Source: Mycolicibacterium phlei
GTDB lineage: Bacteria > Actinomycetota > Actinomycetes > Mycobacteriales > Mycobacteriaceae
Length of the DNA stretch: 64,000 bases
Direction: 5' to 3'
Assembly: GCF_001583415.1 (NCBI RefSeq)
Contig: NZ_CP014475.1
Coordinates: 558,001 to 622,000, forward strand
Under the pieces are notes generated by a model that was given only the letters and a program-made list of their open reading frames with translations, was not told where the DNA came from and searched no databases. This document shows positions 51,255-60,410 of this stretch, piece after piece (within the stretch, counting starts at the first letter, position 1; each line of letters begins with the position of its first letter). The translations under genes and the position numbers were made by a program.

Positions 51255-52729
51255 CGCACACGACATCGACATCGACGACCAGTCGCTGGCTGCGGGCGGG
51301 ACTGGCCGCCCTGCTGGTCCTCACGCTGACCGCAGGCGTGTACCTGGTGTGGCCGACGCGCACCGGCAACAAGCTGACCGCCTACTTCACCTCGGCGGTG
51401 GGCCTGTACCCCGGCGACGACGTGCGCATCGTGGGCGTCCCGGTGGGCACCATCGACGCGATCGAGCCGCGCGCCACCGACGTCAAGGTGACGATGTCGC
51501 TCAAGCACGGCGTGCGGGTGCCCGCCGACGCCAAGGCGCTCATCATCGCGCCGAATCTGGTGTCCGCCAGGTTCGTTCAGCTCACCCCGGCCTACACCGG
51601 CGGGGCGGCGATGGCCGACGGCGCCGAGATCGGGCTGGACCGCACCGCGGTGCCGGTGGAGTGGGACGAGGTCAAGGAACAGCTGACCGCGCTGAGCGCA
51701 CAGCTGGGGCCCAAACCCGGTTCGGTGCAGGGCCCGCTGACCGCGTTCGTGAACCAGGCGGCGGACACCTTCGACGGCAACGGCGACACCTTCCGGCAGG
51801 CGCTGCGGGAACTGTCGCAGACCGCGGGCCGGCTGGGTGAGTCCAGCACCGACGTGTTCGGCACCATCCGCAACCTGCAGGTGCTCGTCGACGCGCTGTC
51901 CAACAGCAACGAGCAGATCGTGCAGTTCTCCAACCACGTCGCCTCGGTGTCGCAGGTGCTCGCCGACAGCTCCGCCGACCTGGACAACACCCTGGACACG
52001 CTGAACCAGGCGCTGGCCGACGTCCGCGGCTTCCTCAACGAGTCCAACGGCGCGCTGATCGACCAGGTCACCAAGCTGACCGATCTGACCAGCCTGCTGA
52101 CCGAGCGCAGCGACGACATCGAGCAGATCCTGCACGTCACGCCCAACGGCCTGTCGAACTTCTACAACATCTACAACCCGGCGCAGGGCACGGTGGGCGG
52201 TCTGCTGACGCTGCCGAACTTCGCCAACCCGGTGCAGTTCATCTGTGGCGGCGCGTTCGAGGCCGCACCGACACCGGCGAACTACAACCGCACCGAGATC
52301 TGCCGGCAACGGATGGGCCCGGTGTTCAAGCGGATCGCGATGAACTTCCCGCCGCTGCTGTTCCACCCGATCAACAGCATCACCGCGTACAAGGGCCAGA
52401 TCATCTACGACACCCCGGAGACCGAGGCCAAGGCCAAGACCCCGGTGCCGTACCTGCAGTGGATGCCCGCGCCGGGTGTGAACCCGCCGCAGGTGTCGCC
52501 CGACACCGATCTCAGCGAGCTGCTGGCGCCCAGGGAGAACGCCGAGAACGCCGCGAATGCGGCGAATGCGGCGAACACAGCGGCCGAGACGTCGCACGCG
52601 GGCGGCCCGACCGCCGAGGCGCCGCAGAGCACCGGCGGCGATCCGTTCGCGATCCCGGCGGCGTCGGCTCCGGAGCCGGGTGCGCCGGTGCCGATGGCGC
52701 CCGCGCTGCCAGGAGGAGGTGCGCCGTGA
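51251..52729 (+). CDS. mce4D: Mce4D, tunnel subunit
   Basis: A 492-residue Mce protein with N-terminal anchor (AGLAALLVLTLTAGVYLV), MlaD domain (GDDVRIVGVPVGTIDAIEP), a helical segment rich in heptad-like repeats, and a C-terminal tail of about 75 residues rich in Ala, Pro and Glu. The tail contains a short Asn-Ala repeat (ENAENAANAANAANTA) encoded by repeated GAATGCG-like units. Its stop overlaps the mce4E GTG (GTGA). Confidence 0.93.
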   Translation: MTHTTSTSTTSRWLRAGLAALLVLTLTAGVYLVWPTRTGNKLTAYFTSAVGLYPGDDVRIVGVPVGTIDAIEPRATDVKVTMSLKHGVRVPADAKALIIAPNLVSARFVQLTPAYTGGAAMADGAEIGLDRTAVPVEWDEVKEQLTALSAQLGPKPGSVQGPLTAFVNQAADTFDGNGDTFRQALRELSQTAGRLGESSTDVFGTIRNLQVLVDALSNSNEQIVQFSNHVASVSQVLADSSADLDNTLDTLNQALADVRGFLNESNGALIDQVTKLTDLTSLLTERSDDIEQILHVTPNGLSNFYNIYNPAQGTVGGLLTLPNFANPVQFICGGAFEAAPTPANYNRTEICRQRMGPVFKRIAMNFPPLLFHPINSITAYKGQIIYDTPETEAKAKTPVPYLQWMPAPGVNPPQVSPDTDLSELLAPRENAENAANAANAANTAAETSHAGGPTAEAPQSTGGDPFAIPAASAPEPGAPVPMAPALPGGGAP

Positions 52730-53880
52730 TCTGCAAGGTGGTGGCTATCCCGTCGCTGGCCGTGCTGCTGGCCGGCTGCTCGTTCGGCGGGCTCAACTCG
52801 CTGAACATGCCGGGCACCGCCGGGCACGGGCCCGGCTCGTTCAAGATCACCGTCGAGCTGCCCGATGTCGCGACGCTGCCGCAGAACTCGCCGGTGATGA
52901 TCGACGACGTCACGGTCGGCAGCGTGTCGGGCATCGAGGCGGTGCAGCGCTCTGACGGCACGTTCTACGCGGCCGTGCAGCTGTCCCTGGACAGCAACGT
53001 TGACCTGCCGGAGAACGCGACGGCCAAGGTGGCGCAGACCTCGCTGCTGGGTTCCCAGCACATCGAGCTGGCCCCGCCGGTCGACGGGCCCGGCGTCGGC
53101 AAGCTCAAAAACGGCTCCAAGATCGCCACCGCCGGCCGGTACCCGACCACCGAGGAGGTGCTGTCGGCGCTGGGCGTCGTGGTGAACAAGGGCAACCTCG
53201 GTGCGCTACAGGACATCACCGACGAGGTCTACAACGCGGTCGCCGGCCGGGAGGGCACCTTCGCCGACCTGATCCCGCGGCTGGCCGAACTGACCAGCTC
53301 GCTGGACCGCCAGACCGCCGACATCATCTCCGCGATGGAGGGGCTGGACCGGTTCGCCTCGATCCTGGCCAACAGCCGGGACAACCTCGGCCGCACCCTG
53401 GACCGGCTGCCCGAGGCGGTCAAGGTGCTCAACGACAACCGCGCCAACATCGTCGAGGCGTTCACCGCGCTGCGCAGCTTCGCCAGCGTCGCCGCGCACG
53501 TGCTGGAGAAGACCAAGGACGACTTCGCCGCGGACTTCAAGGACCTGTTCCCGGTGATCAAGTCGTTCAACGACAACGTCGACTTCATCATCAAGGACCT
53601 GGAGCTGTTGCCGACGTTCCCGTTCCACTACAAGTACCTGCGCAACGCGGTGCGCGGCGACTACCTGAACGTGTACACCACCTTCGACCTGACCCTGCGC
53701 CGCACCGGTGAGTCGGTGTTCACCACCTCGTGGGGGCTGGACCCGAACATGAAGCGGATGCACGAGGTCATCACCCCGCCCGACTTCATGACCGGTTCGC
53801 TGGCGAACCTGTCCGGGCAGGCGGCCGATCCGTTCAAGATCCCGCCGGGGACCGCGACTCAGCACGGGGAGGGGCCCTAG
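52726..53880 (+). CDS. mce4E: Mce4E, lipoprotein subunit
   Basis: A 384-residue Mce lipoprotein (LprN-type). The GTG at 52726 overlaps the mce4D stop. The signal ends in lipobox LLAGCS, with the lipidated Cys at about residue 19. The MlaD domain is PQNSPVMIDDVTVGSVSGIEAV (about 47-68), followed by long helices. As in other mce loci the fifth gene is the lipoprotein. Confidence 0.93.
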   Translation: MICKVVAIPSLAVLLAGCSFGGLNSLNMPGTAGHGPGSFKITVELPDVATLPQNSPVMIDDVTVGSVSGIEAVQRSDGTFYAAVQLSLDSNVDLPENATAKVAQTSLLGSQHIELAPPVDGPGVGKLKNGSKIATAGRYPTTEEVLSALGVVVNKGNLGALQDITDEVYNAVAGREGTFADLIPRLAELTSSLDRQTADIISAMEGLDRFASILANSRDNLGRTLDRLPEAVKVLNDNRANIVEAFTALRSFASVAAHVLEKTKDDFAADFKDLFPVIKSFNDNVDFIIKDLELLPTFPFHYKYLRNAVRGDYLNVYTTFDLTLRRTGESVFTTSWGLDPNMKRMHEVITPPDFMTGSLANLSGQAADPFKIPPGTATQHGEGP

Positions 53881-55614
53881 ATGCTGAACCGTCTGACCCG
53901 AATCCAGCTGTCGATCTTCGCGATCGTCACGGTGCTCACCGTCGGCGCGATCACGATCTTCTACCTGCAGCTGCCCGCCGCCGTCGGCATCGGCACCTAC
54001 CGGGTGAAGGCCGAGTTCACCGCCGCGGGCGGGCTCTACGAGAACGCCAACGTCACCTACCGCGGTGTCACGATCGGCCGGGTGGAGTCCGTCGGCCTGT
54101 CCGACGACGCCGTCGTCGCCAAGATGCGGCTCAACAGCGGCACCAAGGTGCCCGACAACGTCACCGCGACAGTCAAGAGCGTCTCGGCGGTCGGCGAGCA
54201 GTACGTCGACCTGGTGCCGCCGGAGAACCCGTCGTCGGGAGTGCTGCGCGACGGCGCCACCATCGGGGTGGACCGCACCGCGATCGGCCAGGACATCGCC
54301 GGGCTGCTGCAGGAGGCCGAGGATCTGGTCACCAGCGTCGGCGACAGCCGGATCCAGGACGTGCTGCGCGAGACGTTCAAGGCGTTCAACGGATCCGGCC
54401 CCGAACTGGCGCGGCTGATCCAGTCGGCGCGGATGCTCGTCGACGAGGCCAACGCCAGCTCCGGGCAGATCAACCAGCTCATCGACCAGGCCGGGCCGCT
54501 GCTGGACGCGCAGATCGCCGCCGGCGACGACATCCGGTCGCTGGCCGACGGGCTGGCCCGGTTCACCACCGAGGTGGCCAACGCCGACCCGCAGCTGCGC
54601 ACCACGCTGCGCACGGTGCCGGGCACCACCGACGAGGCCAACGAGCTGTTCGCCGGTATCCGCCCGTCGTTCCCGGTACTGGCCGCGAACCTGGCCAACT
54701 TCGGGCGGATCGGCGTGATCTACCGCAAGTCGATGGAGCACGCGCTGGTGGTGTTCCCGGCGCTGATGGCGGCGCTGCTGACCGTCGGCGGCGGTCTGCC
54801 CGCCGACGAGGGCGGCAAGCTGGACTTCAAGATCGCCCTGCAGGATCCGCCGCCGTGTCTGACCGGGTTCATCCCGCCGAGCATGATGCGCTCGCCGGCC
54901 GACGAGTCGCTGCGCGATCTGCCGAAGGACCTGTACTGCAAGGTCCCGCATAACGACCCGTCCGTGGTGCGCGGTGCGCGCAACTACCCGTGCCAGGAGT
55001 TCCCGGGCAAGCGGGCGCCGACGGTGCAGCTGTGCCGCGACCCCGAGGGCTACAAGCCGATCGGCAACAACCCGTGGCGCGGGGCGCCGGTGCCGCTGGG
55101 CACGCCGATGGACCAGATCGAGGACGACACCACCGAGATCGGCCGCAACATCCTGCCGCCCAACAAGTTCCCGTACATCCCGCCGCAGGTGGACCCGGAT
55201 CCCGGTCCGCCGGTGGTGCAGCTGCCGCCGGGCGTGCCGCCCGGTCCGGGCCCGGCGCCGCACGCGCCGTTCCCGCTACCGTACCCGCCGAACGAGGTGC
55301 AGCCGACGCTGCCGCCGGCCTGGCCGTTCTTCTCACCGCCCGACCACGTGGTGCCGCCGTACGGCCGCACCCCGCCGCCCCCGCCCGCGGACGCGCCGCC
55401 GGCCCCGGCGGAACCGGCCCCGGCCCCGCCGCCGCTGCCCGCCGAGGTGCCGATGGCCGCGGGCACCACCTCGGGTCCGGTGGTCGCGACCTACGACCAG
55501 AACGGCAAGTTCGTCGACCCCGAGGGCGGGATTGGCGTCTTCGCCGCCGGTACTGACAAACTGGCGCCTGCAGAGAACTGGGTCGATCTGATGTTGGCTC
55601 CGAGGCAGGCTTAA
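53881..55614 (+). CDS. mce4F: Mce4F, tunnel subunit with Pro-rich tail
   Basis: A 577-residue Mce protein. N-terminal anchor (LSIFAIVTVLTVGAITIFYL), MlaD domain (GGLYENANVTYRGVTIGRVESV), long helical region to about residue 330, a segment with Cys (CLTGF, YCKV, PCQE, LCRD), and about 100 proline-rich residues (about 430-530). It starts immediately after the mce4E stop. Its stop overlaps the mam4A ATG (TAATG). Confidence 0.93.
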   Translation: MLNRLTRIQLSIFAIVTVLTVGAITIFYLQLPAAVGIGTYRVKAEFTAAGGLYENANVTYRGVTIGRVESVGLSDDAVVAKMRLNSGTKVPDNVTATVKSVSAVGEQYVDLVPPENPSSGVLRDGATIGVDRTAIGQDIAGLLQEAEDLVTSVGDSRIQDVLRETFKAFNGSGPELARLIQSARMLVDEANASSGQINQLIDQAGPLLDAQIAAGDDIRSLADGLARFTTEVANADPQLRTTLRTVPGTTDEANELFAGIRPSFPVLAANLANFGRIGVIYRKSMEHALVVFPALMAALLTVGGGLPADEGGKLDFKIALQDPPPCLTGFIPPSMMRSPADESLRDLPKDLYCKVPHNDPSVVRGARNYPCQEFPGKRAPTVQLCRDPEGYKPIGNNPWRGAPVPLGTPMDQIEDDTTEIGRNILPPNKFPYIPPQVDPDPGPPVVQLPPGVPPGPGPAPHAPFPLPYPPNEVQPTLPPAWPFFSPPDHVVPPYGRTPPPPPADAPPAPAEPAPAPPPLPAEVPMAAGTTSGPVVATYDQNGKFVDPEGGIGVFAAGTDKLAPAENWVDLMLAPRQA

Positions 55615-56306
55615 TGACCGAACAGAAGGACCCGGCAAGCACCACGCCGCGGTCCGGGCGCCGGCGGGCGTTCCGCCCGGCCGGACCGGCAGGCACCGGT
55701 GTGACGGCCGAGACACCCGTCGTCGTCGAACCGCCCAAGCCGATCACGGTGAAGCTGGCCCGGCCGGCGGGACCCCCGCCGCGGCGGCCGGCCAACCGGA
55801 CCCGGGTGGCGGCGGTGTTCATCGCCGCGGCCGCGGTGGCGGTGCTGGTACTGGCCGGCCTGAGCGCGCTGATGGTGCACCAGCAGCGCGAGGTCCAGGC
55901 CGTGCAGGACCGTGAGCAGCGGTTCGTCGACACCGCGGCGCAGTCGGTGGTCAACATGTTCAGCTACACGCAGGACAGCATCGACGAGAGCGTGGACCGG
56001 TTCGTCAGCAACACCAGCGGTCCGCTGCGCGCGATGATGACCGAGGGCAACAACACCGAGAACCTCAAGCTGCTGTTCCGCGACACCAACGCCAGCGCGG
56101 AGGCCGTGATCAACGGTGCGGCGCTGGAGAAGATCGACGAGGTCGCCAAGAACGCCGCGGTGCTGGTGTCGGCGCGCGTCACGGTGACCGACCTGGACGG
56201 CAACAACCAACCGTCGCAGCCGTACCGGTTGCGCGTCATCATCCACGAGGACGACAACGGGCATATGACCACCTACGACCTCAAGTACCCCGACGGTGGT
56301 AACTGA
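55614..56306 (+). CDS. mam4A: Mce4-associated membrane protein (Rv3493c-like)
   Basis: A 230-residue Mce-associated protein. A Pro/Thr-rich cytoplasmic N-terminus of about 65 residues precedes one membrane helix (VAAVFIAAAAVAVLVLAGLSAL), then an external helical plus beta domain (NTF2-like in related Mam proteins). Mam proteins stabilise the Mce complex and its permeases. TGATG overlap with mam4B. Confidence 0.9.
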   Translation: MTEQKDPASTTPRSGRRRAFRPAGPAGTGVTAETPVVVEPPKPITVKLARPAGPPPRRPANRTRVAAVFIAAAAVAVLVLAGLSALMVHQQREVQAVQDREQRFVDTAAQSVVNMFSYTQDSIDESVDRFVSNTSGPLRAMMTEGNNTENLKLLFRDTNASAEAVINGAALEKIDEVAKNAAVLVSARVTVTDLDGNNQPSQPYRLRVIIHEDDNGHMTTYDLKYPDGGN

Positions 56307-56806
56307 TGGCCTCACCCAAGGCCACGGGGCGACTCGTCGGTGCCCTGGCGGTGCTGCTGGCGCTCGCGTTCGTCGGCGTCGCCGCGCTCGGCGGTGCGCT
56401 GTACTGGAACCGGGTCGAGCAGCGCGGTGAGCAGCAGGCCCGCGCGGAGCTGGCACCGCTTGCCGCCGAACAGATTCCGAAGGTGTTCGGCTACGACTAC
56501 CAGACCGTCGAGCGGGCGCTCAACGAGGTCTACCCGATGCTCACCCCGGAGTACGCCCAGGAGTTCCGGGACCGCGCCGACAAGGACATCATCCCGCAGG
56601 CGCGGGAACGCCAGCTGGTCAGCCAGGCGCACGTGGTAGGCGTGGGTGTGCTTGACGCGCAACGGACTTCAGGTTCGGTGATGGTGTACATGAACCGCAC
56701 CGTGACCGACAAGTCCAAGGAGCCGATCTACGACGGCAGCCGCCTGCGGGTCGACTACAAGAAGGTCGACGGCAAGTGGCTGATCCAGTACATCACTCCG
56801 ATCTAG
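56306..56806 (+). CDS. mam4B: Mce4-associated membrane protein (Rv3492c-like)
   Basis: A 166-residue Mam protein with one N-terminal membrane helix ([21 protein letters not shown]) and an external domain with [24 protein letters not shown] and [13 protein letters not shown], as in the Mam family. Last gene of the mce4 operon. Its final 14 bases overlap the 3' end of the convergent otsA (56793-56806). Confidence 0.9.
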   Translation: MASPKATGRLVGALAVLLALAFVGVAALGGALYWNRVEQRGEQQARAELAPLAAEQIPKVFGYDYQTVERALNEVYPMLTPEYAQEFRDRADKDIIPQARERQLVSQAHVVGVGVLDAQRTSGSVMVYMNRTVTDKSKEPIYDGSRLRVDYKKVDGKWLIQYITPI

Positions 56807-58289
56807 AACCGAGCCCGGGCCCGGGTTCCGGTGTCTCGCCGTCGGACTGCGGTGAGGCCAGCGCGTCGAGGAACGCCCGCGCCCAGCGGTCCACGTCGTG
56901 GGCCAGCACCTGCCTGCGCAGCGCGCGCATCCGGCGCCTGCCCTCCTCGGGCGTCTGCGTCAGCGCCGCCTCGATGGCGTCCTTGACGCCCTCCAGATGG
57001 TGCGGGTTGGTCAGGTAGGCCTGACGCAGTTCGTGTGCGGCACCGGTGAATTCGGACAGCACCAGTGCACCGCCCAGATCGCTGCGGCACGCCACGTACT
57101 CCTTGGCGACCAGGTTCATGCCGTCGCGCAGCGGGGTCACCAGCATGACGTCGGCGGCGACGAAGAACGCGATCAGCTCGTCGCGCGGCACCGGCCGGTG
57201 CAGGTAGTGCACGACCGGGTGCCCGACCTCGCCGTACTCGCCGTTGATGTGGCCGACCTGGCGCTCGATGTCCTCGCGCATCTCGATGTAGCTCTCGACG
57301 CGTTCCCGGCTCGGCGTCGCGAGCTGCACCAGCACGGTGTCGTGCCGGTCGGCCCGGTTCTCGGCGAGCAGTTCGTTGAACGCCCGCAACCGGACGTCGA
57401 TGCCCTTGGTGTAGTCGAGCCGGTCGACGCCGAGCAGGATCTTGCGCGGATTGCCGAGCTCAGCGCGAATCTGCTTGGCGCGCTGGCGGATCTGACGCGA
57501 TCGGGCCTGCTGGTCGAGGGCGGTGGAGTCGATGGAGATCGGGAAAGCGCCGACCTTCACGGTGCGGAAGCCGACGCTGACCTCGCCGAAGCGCGACCGG
57601 ACACCGATCGAGGCGCGAGAGGTGTTGGCGCCCACCAGCCGTCGCGCCAGGATCAGGAAGTTCTGCGCACCACCGGGCAGGTGGAAACCCACCAGGTCGG
57701 CGCCGAGCAGCCCCTCGATGATCTCGGTGCGCCACGGCATCTGCATGAACAGCTCGACCGGCGGGAACGGGATGTGCAGGAAGAACCCGATCGTCAGATC
57801 CGGCCGCAGCATCCGCAGCATCTTGGGCACCAGCTGCAGCTGATAGTCCTGCACCCAGACCGTGGCGCCCTGCGCCGCGTACTTGGCCGTGGTCTCGGCG
57901 AAGCGCCGGTTGACCTCGACGTAACGGTCCCACCACTCGCGGTGGTAGATCGGTTTGACGATGACGTCGTGGTACAGGGGCCACAGTGTGGCGTTGGAGA
58001 ACCCCTCGTAGTACTCGGCGACATCCTCAGCCGACAGGTTCACCGGGCACAGGGTCATGTCCTCCTGTGCGATCGGTTCGTCGCCGGCGTCCGGGATGCC
58101 GGGCCAGCCGATCCAGGCGCCCTGGCGACGGCGCAGCAGCGGCTCCAACGCCGTCACCAGACCGCCGGGGCTGCGCTTCCAGGTGGTACTGCCGTCGGGC
58201 AACCGCTCCATGTCGATCGGCAGCCGGTTGGCCACCACCACGAAGTCGGCACTACCGGGGTCGGTTCGCGGACCGCCCTCCGGTGCCAT
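56793..58289 (-). CDS. otsA: OtsA, trehalose-6-phosphate synthase
   Basis: A 498-residue GT20 glycosyltransferase that makes trehalose-6-phosphate from a nucleotide-glucose and glucose-6-phosphate. Motifs: N-terminal [32 protein letters not shown], the C-terminal DRLDYTKGI and [14 protein letters not shown], which bind the two substrates. The ATG at 58289 overlaps the stop of the small upstream gene (TAATG). Longer frames further upstream are unlikely. Equivalent to Rv3490. Confidence 0.93.
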   Translation of the reverse strand: MAPEGGPRTDPGSADFVVVANRLPIDMERLPDGSTTWKRSPGGLVTALEPLLRRRQGAWIGWPGIPDAGDEPIAQEDMTLCPVNLSAEDVAEYYEGFSNATLWPLYHDVIVKPIYHREWWDRYVEVNRRFAETTAKYAAQGATVWVQDYQLQLVPKMLRMLRPDLTIGFFLHIPFPPVELFMQMPWRTEIIEGLLGADLVGFHLPGGAQNFLILARRLVGANTSRASIGVRSRFGEVSVGFRTVKVGAFPISIDSTALDQQARSRQIRQRAKQIRAELGNPRKILLGVDRLDYTKGIDVRLRAFNELLAENRADRHDTVLVQLATPSRERVESYIEMREDIERQVGHINGEYGEVGHPVVHYLHRPVPRDELIAFFVAADVMLVTPLRDGMNLVAKEYVACRSDLGGALVLSEFTGAAHELRQAYLTNPHHLEGVKDAIEAALTQTPEEGRRRMRALRRQVLAHDVDRWARAFLDALASPQSDGETPEPGPGLGSRSE

Positions 58290-58453
58290 TACGCGTCGAG
58301 CTTCGAGGGTCCAATACCGAGCATCGACAGGAAGACCCGGCACTCCTCGGCGTCGTTGGCATAGGCGGCCACTACGCGCCGGGCCTGGCGGGCCGTGCTG
58401 TCGGCGAGCGGTTCCACGTCGCCGATATCCGCGGGATCAGATTTCGCAGGCAT
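58289..58453 (-). CDS. Small conserved protein coupled to otsA (Rv3489-like)
   Basis: A 54-residue cytosolic protein, charged and helical ([25 protein letters not shown]). Its TAA overlaps the otsA ATG by one base, suggesting co-translation and possibly a role in trehalose synthesis control. No motif can be assigned. The ATG at 58453 is the last in-frame start with a plausible spacing. Confidence 0.72.
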   Translation of the reverse strand: MPAKSDPADIGDVEPLADSTARQARRVVAAYANDAEECRVFLSMLGIGPSKLDA

Positions 58454-58497
58454 GCTCTCAACTCTAGGTGAAGCCGCTGTTGTGCCTGCTCGTGACC

Positions 58498-58854
58498 CTA
58501 CGGGCTGTGGCTGAACACCGGCGCCGGGGGCGCGGTGACCGTCGACGCCTGCTGCTCCTCGGCCAGGCCGATGCACTGCCCGGTGTTGGCGCCGGTGCAG
58601 GGGATGCCCATGACCTCAGGGATGTCCGGGTTGCCGGCCGGGGTGGTGAAGATCTGGCCGCGCTTCGGCACCGTGTGCGGGATGCAGATGCCGGTGAACT
58701 GGTCCGGCTCCTCGCCATTGCTGCAGCTCTGCGCGACCGGGGCGACCTCGACGCCGGGTGCAGCGAACACGGCGACGGCCGGAGCGGCAGCCACTGCAAC
58801 CGCAAAGCCACCGGCGAGAATCAGTCGTTGTGCAGGAAACCTCATGGTCGCCAT
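58498..58854 (-). CDS. Small secreted Cys-containing protein (copy 1 of a paralogous pair)
   Basis: A 118-residue exported protein. The ATG at 58854 has AGAAAG 7 bases upstream. Signal peptide to about residue 33 (AAPAVAVFAA). The mature part has four Cys (QSCSNGEE, GICIPH, GIPCTG, QCIGLAEE) in an order shared with the gene at 58963, suggesting two disulfides. The shared core is NPDIPEVMGIPC then CIGLAEE. Function unknown. Confidence 0.78.
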   Translation of the reverse strand: MATMRFPAQRLILAGGFAVAVAAAPAVAVFAAPGVEVAPVAQSCSNGEEPDQFTGICIPHTVPKRGQIFTTPAGNPDIPEVMGIPCTGANTGQCIGLAEEQQASTVTAPPAPVFSHSP

Positions 58855-58962
58855 CGTCACGCTTTCTGTAGTTGTAGTTATTGACCGTGTCGTCGGCATG
58901 GATTCTAGGGAAGCTGCGGCCTTTCTGCACAGCTTCAGCAGCGTTGGACGTCTGACGGCTGA

Positions 58963-59310
58963 CTAGGGGCTACTGCTGATCGTCACGCGCGGCTGGGCCG
59001 GCGGACCCTGCGCCTCGGCCTCCTCGGCCAGGCCGATGCACTCGCCCTGGTGGTGTCCGCCGAAGCACGGGATGCCGTCGATCTCGGGCATGTCCGGGTT
59101 GGCCGCGGTGACACTGAACAGCTGCGGGCTGCGCGGCACCAGGAACGGCGTGCATGTCGTCGTGTAGACGTCCATCTCCTCTCCGGAGGAGCAGCCCTGG
59201 GCCACCGCCGGTGCGGGGTCGGGGGTGGCGATCAGGACCAGGGCGGGGGTGGCCACTGCTGCAACGAGGCCGCCGATGGACGCCACGCGCTGACATGCGG
59301 AATTGAGCAT
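58963..59310 (-). CDS. Small secreted Cys-containing protein (copy 2 of a paralogous pair)
   Basis: A 115-residue exported protein paralogous to the gene at 58498: same Cys order (GCSSGEEMD, TTCTPF, GIPCFG, ECIGLAEE) and the NPDMPEIDGIPC core. A signal-like N-terminus (MLNSACQRVASIGGLVAAVATPALVL) has one extra Cys. The two genes lie in tandem on the minus strand about 108 bases apart. Divergent from the enoyl-CoA hydratase gene. Confidence 0.78.
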   Translation of the reverse strand: MLNSACQRVASIGGLVAAVATPALVLIATPDPAPAVAQGCSSGEEMDVYTTTCTPFLVPRSPQLFSVTAANPDMPEIDGIPCFGGHHQGECIGLAEEAEAQGPPAQPRVTISSSP

Positions 59311-59463
59311 GCCGCAAATTCTAGAGCGACGAACGGGGTACGGCCCGAAGTTGCGGACACACGGCGGGCCCCACCCCGGGCCGAGGGGAGTCCCCTGATT
59401 TACAACTTTGCGAGGCAACGTAATGTGCAGTCCGTCGAACGAACTCGAGCGAGGTGGTCCGCG

Positions 59464-60366
59464 ATGGCGACTGAAACACCGCAGCAGGTGACATACGAGA
59501 CGCTGGACGACGGGCGGATCGCCCGGATCTGGCTGAACCGCCCGGAGGCGCAGAACGCCCAGTCGCGCACGTTGCTGGTGCAGTTGGACGAGGCGTTCGG
59601 CCGCGCCGAGGCCGACGACAACGTCCGCGTGGTCATCCTGGCCGCGCGCGGCAAGAACTTCTCGGCGGGCCACGACCTGGGTTCGGAGGAGGCCATCGCC
59701 GAGCGCACCCCCGGCCCCGGACAGCATCCCACCTTCCAGGGCTATGGCGGCACCGCGTCCGGCATCGTCGAGAAGACATACCTGCAGGAGTGGCACTTCT
59801 TCTTCGAGAACACCCGGCGCTGGCGCGATCTGCGCAAGATCACCATCGCCCAGGTGCAGGGCAACGCGATCTCGGCGGCCCTGATGCTGATCTGGGCGTG
59901 CGATTTGATCGTCGCCTCCGACGACGCCCGGTTCAGCGACGTGGTCGCGGTCCGGATGGGCATGCCGGGCGTGGAGTACTACGCACACCCGTGGGAGTTC
60001 GGCGCCCGCAAGGCCAAAGAGCTTCTGCTGACCGGTGATTCGATCGACGCCGACGAGGCCTACCGGCTCGGCATGGTGTCGAAGGTGTTCCCGCGCGCCG
60101 AGTTGGAGGACAAGACGCTGGACTTCGCGCGGCGCATCGCCGAACGCCCGACGATGGCGGCGCTGCTGGTCAAGGACTCGGTCAACGCCGCGGCCGACGC
60201 GATGGGCTTCACCGAGGCGCTGCGCCACGCCTTCCACATCCACGAACTCGGCCACGCGCACTGGGCGGCGGCCAACGAGAACCGCTTCCCGGTGGGCCTG
60301 CCGCCGGACGTGCCGGACTGGCGCACCCTGGGTGCCCCGAAGCCGGCCCGCCGCGACGAGCCGTGA
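59464..60366 (+). CDS. Enoyl-CoA hydratase/isomerase family protein
   Basis: A 300-residue crotonase-fold protein, slightly long for the family. Oxyanion-hole motifs are KNFSAGHDLGSEE (about residues 64-76) and GNAISAALMLIWACD (about 136-150). The usual catalytic Glu positions in the second motif are not obvious, so hydratase activity cannot be claimed. The ATG at 59464 is 27 codons into a longer spurious frame. It is followed by a KstR box and an SDR gene, so it may belong to sterol metabolism. Confidence 0.82.
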   Translation: MATETPQQVTYETLDDGRIARIWLNRPEAQNAQSRTLLVQLDEAFGRAEADDNVRVVILAARGKNFSAGHDLGSEEAIAERTPGPGQHPTFQGYGGTASGIVEKTYLQEWHFFFENTRRWRDLRKITIAQVQGNAISAALMLIWACDLIVASDDARFSDVVAVRMGMPGVEYYAHPWEFGARKAKELLLTGDSIDADEAYRLGMVSKVFPRAELEDKTLDFARRIAERPTMAALLVKDSVNAAADAMGFTEALRHAFHIHELGHAHWAAANENRFPVGLPPDVPDWRTLGAPKPARRDEP

Positions 60367-60374
60367 CGTATAAC

Positions 60375-60388
60375 TGGAACTCGTTCTA
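60375..60388. promoter_or_regulatory. KstR operator upstream of the SDR gene
   Basis: TGGAACTCGTTCTA fits TnnAACnnGTTnnA exactly. It ends 22 bases before the GTG start of the SDR gene, so that gene is probably a KstR target. Confidence 0.85.
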
Positions 60389-60410
60389 GTCACGGCGAAA
60401 GGGTGTGCGG

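Noticed and set aside
53206..55263. 685-residue minus-strand frame across mce4E and mce4F
   Set aside because: Arg/His/Val-rich shadow typical of high-GC antisense; both mce genes are clear.
56804..56835. GC-rich palindrome CCCGGGCCCGGG as terminator
   Set aside because: It lies in the coding tail of otsA (Pro/Gly codons) and has no T run; cannot be separated from codon bias.
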